From JAKANT01 sp035502095 (lineage in GTDB: Bacteria; Pseudomonadota; Gammaproteobacteria; Burkholderiales; Burkholderiaceae_F), in contig DATJUX010000048.1 of the NCBI GenBank assembly GCA_035502095.1, forward strand, positions 151,244 through 215,243: a stretch of 64,000 bases of DNA, in the 5' to 3' direction. Below are positions 17,310 to 23,795 of this stretch, piece after piece. Every line of letters starts with the position of its first letter. Position 1 is the stretch's first letter. The notes under the pieces are model-generated. The model searched no databases. It saw nothing but the letters and a program-made list of their open reading frames with translations, and was not told the DNA's origin. The position numbers and the translations under genes are program-made.

Positions 17310-18095
17310 TCAATCGCCGTAGAGCCTTTGTTTCATCTCCCGGCGCTGCTGAGCCTCCAGCGACAATGTAGCGGTCGGGCGGGCGAGCAGGCGCGGAATG
17401 CCGATGGGATCGCCGGTTTCTTCGCAAAAGCCGTATTCCCCGGCTTCAATTCGAGCCAGCGCCGACTGAACTTTCTTGAGCAGCTTGCGCTCGCGATCGC
17501 GGGTGCGCAGTTCCAACGCGTGTTCTTCCTCGATGGTCGCGCGATCGGCGGGGTCGGGGACGATCACGGTCTCACGCAGGTGCTCGGTGGTTTCATCCGC
17601 GTTGGCAAGCAGTTCGCGCTCGATCCCCTGCAGTCGATGCTTGAAAAACGCGAGCTGGCTCTCGTTCATGTAGTCCGAGTCCGCCATCCGTAGCAGTTCC
17701 TCCTCGCTGGGAAGACGCTTGCCGTTGACGATGATCGGAGCCTCGCTGCGACTGGCCGAGCGATTGAGCAGGTACTCGGTGGCCGCCGCGAGGTCCTGCG
17801 CGCTCACTGCGCGCTGCACGACCGGCTTGGCCGCGGGCACGGGTGGCTGCGGCATCAGGCGGACCGATGCCGCCGGGGCCGGCCGCGCGGCGGCAGGAGC
17901 CGCCGGACGCGCTGCCGGTCGAGTCGCCGGCTTGCCAGCGGCCCTGGCTGGCGGCGCGGGAGCGACATGCTTCGCTGCCGGTTTGACTGGCTTCTTGGCC
18001 ACCGGCGCCTTGGCCGGCTTGCTCGCCTTCCTAGGCGCTGCCGTCTTGGCGGGCTTTGCCGCCTTCTTGACCGGCGACTTCGCTTTTCCTGCCAT
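17310..18095 (-). CDS. dksA: RNA polymerase-binding transcription factor DksA (non-zinc-finger type)
   Basis: A 261-residue protein with a DksA core of about 150 residues after a ~110-residue Lys/Ala/Pro-rich extension. The coiled coil includes YMNESQLAFFKHRLQGIERELLAN-like sequence, and the acidic tip region is VPDPADRATIEEEHALELRTRDR. The globular end reads FCEETGDPIGIPRLLARPT. Only one of the four zinc cysteines remains, as in many beta- and alphaproteobacterial DksA proteins. DksA works with ppGpp in the secondary channel of RNA polymerase to reset transcription in starvation. The ATG at 18095 begins the basic extension. A COG0523 gene ends 38 bases upstream. Confidence 0.92.
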   Translation of the reverse strand: MAGKAKSPVKKAAKPAKTAAPRKASKPAKAPVAKKPVKPAAKHVAPAPPARAAGKPATRPAARPAAPAAARPAPAASVRLMPQPPVPAAKPVVQRAVSAQDLAAATEYLLNRSASRSEAPIIVNGKRLPSEEELLRMADSDYMNESQLAFFKHRLQGIERELLANADETTEHLRETVIVPDPADRATIEEEHALELRTRDRERKLLKKVQSALARIEAGEYGFCEETGDPIGIPRLLARPTATLSLEAQQRREMKQRLYGD

Positions 18096-18133
18096 CGTCA
18101 CCCCACGAACCGACCGCTCTCCCACGCGCGACC

Positions 18134-19225
18134 TCACCGGGCCAGACATGCTTCTAGCCCTTTGAGAATCGCTTCCTTGGGAAGATCGCGGCCGATAAAG
18201 ACGACCTTGCTCTGAGGCTTTTCATCCCTGCCCCATGGCCGGCCTACGTCAGCGCCCATCAACATATGGACGCCCTGGAAAATCATCCTGCGAGGGGTGC
18301 CGTCCATGAAGAGCACGCCTTTATACCGAAGCATGTCCTGCCCGTAAACCTGAGTGAGGGCGGACATGTAGTCCTCGAACTTTGCCGGGTTGAACGGCCG
18401 GTTCGACAGGAACACGAAGGCCTTGATCGCATCGTCGTGATGGTGATGCGCGTGGCCATCATGGCCGTGATCATGGTCATGGTCATGATCATGGTGATCG
18501 CCGTGCTCGTGCTTCTTTCCGGTCTCGTGTCGATTGCGCGCGGCATCCGGGTGCTCGGCCGCGAGGAACTCCGGGTCGATGTCGAGGATGGCGTTCAGGT
18601 TGAAGCCGCGCAGATCGAGCACCTCGGCGATCGGGATCTGTCCCATGTGAACCGGCTTGATCGGCGCGCGCGGATTCATGCGAACCAGGCGCGATCTGAG
18701 CGAATCGACTTCGCTCTCGTCGACGAGGTCGGTTTTGGACAGCAGGATGCGGTCGGCGAATCCGACCTGGTTCTGAGCCTCGGGCTGGGCATCCAGCGTC
18801 TCGTGCCCGTGCTTGGCATCGACCACCGTAACCACCGCGTCGAGCAAGTAGTACGAGGCGATGTCCTCCTCCATGAAGAAGGTCTGTGCCACCGGCCCCG
18901 GATTGGCCATGCCCGTGGTCTCGATGATCACCCGTTCGAACTCGAGTTCCTTGGTCTCGCGCTTGTCGCGCAGATCGCCCAGGATGCGCGCGAGGTCGCC
19001 GCGCACCGTGCAGCAGATGCAGCCGTTGTTCATCTCGACGATCTGCTCCTGCGTCTCGGTGACGAGCAGCTCGTTGTCGATGCCGGCCGGCCCGAACTCG
19101 TTTTCGATCACCGCGATGCGATGCCCGTGCTGCTCCCCCAGGATGCGGTTGAGCAGCGTCGTCTTCCCGGCGCCGAGGAATCCTGTCAACACGGTCACCG
19201 GAACCATTGTCTGTGCAGCACTCAT
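18134..19225 (-). CDS. COG0523 (CobW/ZNG1-like) GTPase with His-rich metal region
   Basis: A 363-residue G3E-family GTPase. Walker A is GFLGAGKTT (15-23), the conserved metal motif is CICC (69-72), and the base-specificity motif is SKTD (163-166). A run of about 17 His and many Asp lies at 233-265, followed by a CobW C-terminal domain. Members act as metallochaperones, with zinc transfer shown for ZNG1 and links to cobalt, nickel or nitrile hydratase in others. The metal here is unknown. The His-rich DNA is a degenerate 6-base tandem repeat (about 18440-18505). It is upstream of dksA and probably co-transcribed. Confidence 0.9.
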   Translation of the reverse strand: MSAAQTMVPVTVLTGFLGAGKTTLLNRILGEQHGHRIAVIENEFGPAGIDNELLVTETQEQIVEMNNGCICCTVRGDLARILGDLRDKRETKELEFERVIIETTGMANPGPVAQTFFMEEDIASYYLLDAVVTVVDAKHGHETLDAQPEAQNQVGFADRILLSKTDLVDESEVDSLRSRLVRMNPRAPIKPVHMGQIPIAEVLDLRGFNLNAILDIDPEFLAAEHPDAARNRHETGKKHEHGDHHDHDHDHDHGHDGHAHHHHDDAIKAFVFLSNRPFNPAKFEDYMSALTQVYGQDMLRYKGVLFMDGTPRRMIFQGVHMLMGADVGRPWGRDEKPQSKVVFIGRDLPKEAILKGLEACLAR

Positions 19226-19340
19226 CTTCGCTTCAAGCCGTCGTCGTGTTCGCAAGGCCCCCCGCGCGACGCGCCTCGCGGAAAGGGGGGCGGATTGTAG
19301 AAGAAATGCGCGGCGGGTGATTGGGCCCAGCTACCCGCCA

Positions 19341-20555
19341 TCACATGCGGCGCAGGAGCAGCCCCTTCAAGTACTCACCTTCGGGATGCACCATGGACAT
19401 CGGGTGATCCTCGCCGGCCGACAGGCGCCCCACCAACTGGCAGTCGACTCCCGCGTCGATGACCGCCCCGGCGACGATCTTCTGGAACAGACCGACGTCA
19501 ATCGCCCCGGAACACGAGAATGTCAGCAGGTGCCCGCGTGGCCGCAACAGCCGCAAGGCGTTCAGGTTGATGTCCTTGTAGGCCCGCGCCGCACGTTCGA
19601 CATGGTGGTGGCTGGCCGCGAACTTCGGTGGATCGAGCACGATCAGGTCGAAGGTTTCGGCGCCCGCACGGAGCTCCCGCAAGGCCTCGAAGACATCGGC
19701 CTCCTCCCAGCGCCCACTGGAAGCAGCAAAGCCGTTGGCCTCCCATTGCACGCGGGCGATCTCGAGCGCGTCGCGCGACGCGTCGACCGACCAGGCCTCG
19801 CCGCCACCGCCGCGGTGCATCGCCAGGGAAAAGGCGCCCGTGTAGCAAAAGCAGTTGAGCACGCGCGGCGCCATGCCCAGTTCGCGAGATAGACGTGCTG
19901 CCAGATCCTGCGCCAGCCGCCGGTTGTTGCGCTGGTCGATATAGAAGCCCGTCTTGTGACCACGCCGCACATCGACTTTGAAGCGCAGCCCGTGTTCGTG
20001 CACTTCCACGAAGTCGGCCGGCTCGGGACCGCGCACCGCTCCGAAGGCGGGCGCCAACCCTTCGCGTTTGCGGGTCGCGCTGTCGGAGCGATCGAAAATT
20101 GCTTTGCACGAGGTGACCTGCAGCAGGGCATCGAGCAGCACGTCGCGTTGTGCTTCGGCCCCGCAGGACTGCAACTGCACCACCAGCTGATCGGCGTAAC
20201 GGTCGGCGACGAACCCGGGCAGACGGTCCGCCTCGCCGAACACCAGGCGCATGGCGCTGGTGCTTGGACTCAGAGACGAGCGACGCTGCACGGATTCGGC
20301 GATACGCGCGCCGAACCAAGCCGCGTCGATCGAATCGGTCTCGGCGAAGGACCAGCACCGCGCTCGAAGCGTCGAGGCGGGCGCGTAAGCCGCCCAGGCC
20401 AGCCAGTCGCCGCCCTTGGCCCTGACTGCGACCAGGTCGCCCGCCTTTGGCCGCCCGTGCACGGCCGCCACGGCGGTGTCGTAAACCCAAGGATGACGTC
20501 GTTGCAGCGACCGCTCTTTGCCGGGTTTCAGGTGCAGTTCCCCGGCGACGTTCAT
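19341..20555 (-). CDS. rlmI: Class I SAM-dependent rRNA methyltransferase, RlmI type
   Basis: A 404-residue enzyme. An N-terminal PUA-like domain (KPGKERSLQRRHPWVY) is followed by the RlmI signature GFYIDQRNNRRLA. The SAM-binding fold reads VLNCFCYTGAFSLAMHRGG, and the catalytic motifs are VLDPPKF and LLTFSCSGAID, with a cysteine nucleophile. RlmI methylates C5 of cytosine 1962 in 23S rRNA; that exact target is inferred from the family. The ATG at 20555 overlaps the xerC stop by four bases (ATGA), giving translational coupling. The longer frame upstream is xerC antisense-frame noise. Confidence 0.88.
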   Translation of the reverse strand: MNVAGELHLKPGKERSLQRRHPWVYDTAVAAVHGRPKAGDLVAVRAKGGDWLAWAAYAPASTLRARCWSFAETDSIDAAWFGARIAESVQRRSSLSPSTSAMRLVFGEADRLPGFVADRYADQLVVQLQSCGAEAQRDVLLDALLQVTSCKAIFDRSDSATRKREGLAPAFGAVRGPEPADFVEVHEHGLRFKVDVRRGHKTGFYIDQRNNRRLAQDLAARLSRELGMAPRVLNCFCYTGAFSLAMHRGGGGEAWSVDASRDALEIARVQWEANGFAASSGRWEEADVFEALRELRAGAETFDLIVLDPPKFAASHHHVERAARAYKDINLNALRLLRPRGHLLTFSCSGAIDVGLFQKIVAGAVIDAGVDCQLVGRLSAGEDHPMSMVHPEGEYLKGLLLRRM

Positions 20556-21562
20556 GGCTTGCCGCGCCTGGCGCTCTCCCGGCTGCGCGCGCGCGGATGC
20601 GCGGCGTCGTAGGCCTTTGCCAGATGCTGCCAATCGAGCCGCGTGTAGATCTGCGTCGCCGCGATGCTCGCGTGCCCGAGCAGTTCCTGCACGGCACGCA
20701 GATCGCCGCTCGACTGCAGCACGTGCGAAGCCATCGAGTGACGCAGCATGTGCGGATGAACGTGTTGCGGCAAACCGAGGCGCGCCGCGACCGCGGCGAC
20801 CCGCACCTGCACGCTGCGGCCACTCATGCGCCGCCCGCGCGCGGACAGGAAGAGCGCCCGCTCGTCGTCCCGCGCGCGCGGCCGCAGCATTTGCGCGCGC
20901 ACGGCCAGCCATGACCGCAACGCTTCGAGCGCCGGCGCGCCGACGGGAACGGAGCGCTGCTTGTTGCCCTTGCCTGTCACCGTGGCTTCGCCGCCAGCCA
21001 GGTCGATCCATCCGCGCGAGCGTGGCTGGGCGGCGGTCGGCGAGAAGTAGCGCCAATCCAGTGCAACGAGCTCGGACAGTCGCAGGCCGCTCGAATAAAG
21101 TAGCTCGACGATGGCGCGATCGCGCAGCGCGACGGGGCTGCCGTCGGTGGCGTGCGCGGCGAGGGCGAGCGCTTCGTCCGGTGCAAGCGCCTTCGGCAGT
21201 CGTGCAGGACGCCGCGGTGCGCGCACACCGCTCGCCGGATTGCTGGACGCGCCACCCCGCATGCCCAGCCAGCGATAGAAGCTGCGCCACGCCGAAAGCG
21301 TGCGGGCAATCGAAGAAGGCGCCCGTCCAGCGGCATGCAACTTCGCCGCGTAGCGCCGGATCGAGGCGGGCGAAAGCTGCTGGAGTTCGGTGCCGTCGGC
21401 GCGCGCGAGCGCGTCCAATCGAGCGAGGTCGTGGGCATAGGCGGCGCGCGTGTGCGCAGAAAGGCGGCGCAGCGCAGTCAATTCATGCAGGAACGCTTCG
21501 ACGAGTGCCGACAGCGAAAGCTGCGCCGCGGATTTCGCGGCAAGATCCTCGACGGCGCCCAT
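20552..21562 (-). CDS. xerC: Tyrosine recombinase XerC
   Basis: A 336-residue site-specific recombinase that, with XerD and FtsK, resolves chromosome dimers at dif. The catalytic set is present: R161 (SGLRLSEL), K198 (GKGNK), H271 and R274 (HPHMLRHSMASH), H297 (LLGHASIAATQ) and nucleophile Y306 (IYTR). The N-terminal SAM-like DNA-binding domain occupies residues 15-105. It lies between DUF484 and the RlmI gene, in the dapF-DUF484-xerC order shared with E. coli. The chromosomal position makes XerC more likely than a phage integrase. Confidence 0.94.
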   Translation of the reverse strand: MGAVEDLAAKSAAQLSLSALVEAFLHELTALRRLSAHTRAAYAHDLARLDALARADGTELQQLSPASIRRYAAKLHAAGRAPSSIARTLSAWRSFYRWLGMRGGASSNPASGVRAPRRPARLPKALAPDEALALAAHATDGSPVALRDRAIVELLYSSGLRLSELVALDWRYFSPTAAQPRSRGWIDLAGGEATVTGKGNKQRSVPVGAPALEALRSWLAVRAQMLRPRARDDERALFLSARGRRMSGRSVQVRVAAVAARLGLPQHVHPHMLRHSMASHVLQSSGDLRAVQELLGHASIAATQIYTRLDWQHLAKAYDAAHPRARSRESARRGKP

Positions 21563-21568
21563 GGGAGA

Positions 21569-22231
21569 TCAAAGCCGGCGCAACCGCGCGAGCGCGGCGC
21601 TCGAGAGCTCCGCGATGCGGGCCAGAAACGCCGTGCCCATCGTGATCTGAAAGCGATCCTTGTCGGGCGAGCCCAGCACGAGCATGCCGAACGCATCGGT
21701 GCCCACACCGACTCGCAGCGGCAGCATCGCGAGGCTCTTGATCGCGGACGGATCTGCGCTCATCCAGGCCGCGGCATCGAAGCCGACGTTGGAACCGCAA
21801 AACGGCGCGACCATGCTCGCCGCTAGCCGGACCGCATCCTCGCCGACCGGACGCGCGAAATCGAGGGCGGCATATTCCTCGCGCACGTTCCACAAGCGGA
21901 CGGCCGCGAACGGTATCGAGAACCCGGTCTTCAATTCCGCCACCAGCGTCGCCGGCAGCTGTGCGGCCTCGGGCTGGGCGAGCAAGCCCCGCGCCCAGCG
22001 CACGAGCCTGTCGACGATCAGGTCGTTTTCCTCGCCGTGACGGATCAACTCGGCGAGACGCCCCTCGAGCGTGCGCACGCGCTCCCGCAGTATCAGCGAC
22101 TGGCGCTCGACCAGCGAGATCGCCTGCCCGTTCTGAAGATGCGGGATCTCGAGCACGCGCAGCAGGTCGGGACGCTGGTGCAGGAAGTCCGGATGCTCGG
22201 CAAGAAAGGCCGCTACGTCGTCAGGTTCCAT
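21569..22231 (-). CDS. DUF484 family protein
   Basis: A 220-residue GAF-like protein of unknown function. The N-terminus VAAFLAEHPDFLHQRPDLL and the following IPHLQNGQAISLVERQSLIL are the DUF484 hallmarks. The C-terminal half is GAF-like (MLPLRVGVGTDAFGMLVLGS). It is always found between dapF and xerC in many Proteobacteria. It lies six bases before xerC and three bases after dapF, so it is part of one operon. Confidence 0.9.
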   Translation of the reverse strand: MEPDDVAAFLAEHPDFLHQRPDLLRVLEIPHLQNGQAISLVERQSLILRERVRTLEGRLAELIRHGEENDLIVDRLVRWARGLLAQPEAAQLPATLVAELKTGFSIPFAAVRLWNVREEYAALDFARPVGEDAVRLAASMVAPFCGSNVGFDAAAWMSADPSAIKSLAMLPLRVGVGTDAFGMLVLGSPDKDRFQITMGTAFLARIAELSSAALARLRRL

Positions 22232-22234
22232 CGT

Positions 22235-23098
22235 TCAGATGTCGATCTCGCCGTCGAACACGTTGATCGCGGGACCGGTCAGGTACACGCGGCTGATTGC
22301 ACTGCCGGTTCGCCCGTTCCAGGCCAGGCGCAACCGGCCCCCGCGTGTGCGCACTTCGACCGGCGAAACGATCAGCCCGCGCTCGATGCCCGCGACCACC
22401 GCCGCGCATGCACCCGTGCCGCAAGCCAGGGTCTCGCCGGCGCCGCGCTCCCACACGCGCAGGTGAATCGTATTGCGATCCTGAACCTGCATGAAACCGG
22501 CGTTCACCCTCTGCGGGAAGCGGGGGTGCCGCTCGAGCCAGGGACCCTCCCGCTCGACCGCGGCCCGCTCGACGTCGGACACGACTTGCACGGCATGCGG
22601 ATTGCCCATCGACAGCACGACGAGACGCAGGACTCTTCCTTCGAACTCGAGCGGCCAGAGCTGCACTCCGCCCTCGGTCACGGGCGTCAGTCCGCCGGCA
22701 TCGAACGGCACCCGTGCCACGTCGAAGATCGGTGCACCCATGTCGACGGTGACCTCGCCGTCGCTCTCGAGGCTCGGCTCGATCACACCACCGAGCGTTT
22801 CGACGCGGATCGCTCGCTTCGCGGTCAGGCCGCGCGCATGCACGAACTTGACGAAGCAGCGCGCGCCGTTGCCGCATTGTTCGACTTCGCCGCCATCCGC
22901 ATTGAAGATTCTGTAACGAAAGTCGATGCCATCATGTATCGACCGTTCAACGACCAGGATCTGGTCGGCGCCGACGCCGAAACGCCGATCCGCAAGGTGT
23001 CGCAGTTGGGCGGGACTCAGAGCGAATTTCTGGTTGATGCCGTCGAGCATCACGAAGTCGTTGCCGGTTCCTTGCATCTTGCTGAATCGCAGCCGCAT
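22235..23098 (-). CDS. dapF: Diaminopimelate epimerase
   Basis: A 287-residue cofactor-independent epimerase converting LL- to meso-diaminopimelate for lysine and peptidoglycan. The start MRLRFSKMQGTGNDFVMLD is typical. The catalytic cysteine pair is C75 (NADGGEVEQCGNGARC) and C226 (ETLACGTGACA). MGNPHAVQ is the third family motif. The ATG at 23098 gives the conserved N-terminus; the longer open frame does not. It heads the dapF-DUF484-xerC-rlmI operon and is divergent from an accessory lipoprotein gene. Confidence 0.96.
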   Translation of the reverse strand: MRLRFSKMQGTGNDFVMLDGINQKFALSPAQLRHLADRRFGVGADQILVVERSIHDGIDFRYRIFNADGGEVEQCGNGARCFVKFVHARGLTAKRAIRVETLGGVIEPSLESDGEVTVDMGAPIFDVARVPFDAGGLTPVTEGGVQLWPLEFEGRVLRLVVLSMGNPHAVQVVSDVERAAVEREGPWLERHPRFPQRVNAGFMQVQDRNTIHLRVWERGAGETLACGTGACAAVVAGIERGLIVSPVEVRTRGGRLRLAWNGRTGSAISRVYLTGPAINVFDGEIDI

Positions 23099-23263
23099 TG
23101 CAAGATTATCGCGCACGATCTCATTGCGTCTGCGGAACGAGCGCGGATGATCCATCGCCCCATTCATGCGGGAGAGCGGGGAACAAGGAGGCACCGACCC
23201 GCGCTCTTACCGTGGTCGCCGGCGCGTGAGGCTTCGGCGGCGGGGAGGATCGCGGAGGATGTT

Positions 23264-23653
23264 ATGAAGAAACGACGGCAGGCCACATTCCGGCCGGGTT
23301 TGGCGTGGATCCCCGCGGCGACGGCCTTGGCATTGCTGCAACTCGCTTCGTGCAACGGCGATCCGCTGGACACCAGCGCGACCGGATCGTCCCAGGCACC
23401 GGAGATCGAAGCGTCTCCGCAAAGCATCAGCGTGCCCGCCGGGCAGTCGGTGACCTTCACGGTCTCGGCCACAGGCGCCGCACCGCTGACCTACCAGTGG
23501 CAGCAGGGCGGCACCGATATCGCGGGCGCAACCGCATCGAGCTACACCCTGTCCGACGTGCAGGCGACCCAGACTGGTTCTCAGTTCGACGTCGTCGTGT
23601 CGAATTCCTTCGGCTCCGCCACCAGCGGCGTTGCGACTCTGACGGTCGACTAA
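23264..23653 (+). CDS. Putative lipoprotein with one immunoglobulin-like domain
   Basis: A 129-residue protein, start fixed by GGAGG seven bases before the ATG. The basic N-terminus and hydrophobic segment end in LQLASC, a lipobox predicting lipidation at C30. The remainder is a single Ig-like domain: SPQSISVPAGQSVTFTVSAT, then PLTYQWQQGGTDIAGATAS and a closing VSNSFGSATSGVATLTV, with the Trp and Tyr core residues of I-set domains. It probably stays at the cell surface or in the periplasm; the binding partner is unknown. It is the first gene of the block inserted between dapF and the acyltransferases and ends 142 bases before the cyclase gene. Confidence 0.8.
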   Translation: MKKRRQATFRPGLAWIPAATALALLQLASCNGDPLDTSATGSSQAPEIEASPQSISVPAGQSVTFTVSATGAAPLTYQWQQGGTDIAGATASSYTLSDVQATQTGSQFDVVVSNSFGSATSGVATLTVD

Positions 23654-23795
23654 GGACTCACCCCGAGCGGCGTGCGGTCCAGCTTGCGGCCGCGCGCAAC
23701 TGCCCGCGAATTTTGCGGGACAATCGGAGCGTCGACGCGCATCGCGCCCGGCGTCCTGCGGCGCGGGTGTCGCGTAGGCCTGTTTCCGTCCTGCC

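Noticed and set aside
18440..18505. Short tandem repeat as a CRISPR or satellite
   Set aside because: It is an in-frame His/Asp codon repeat inside the COG0523 gene, with no spacer structure.
20552..21562. Tyrosine recombinase as an integrase of a mobile element
   Set aside because: Its dapF-DUF484-xerC neighbourhood and XerC length mark it as the housekeeping recombinase; no att-like repeats are seen.
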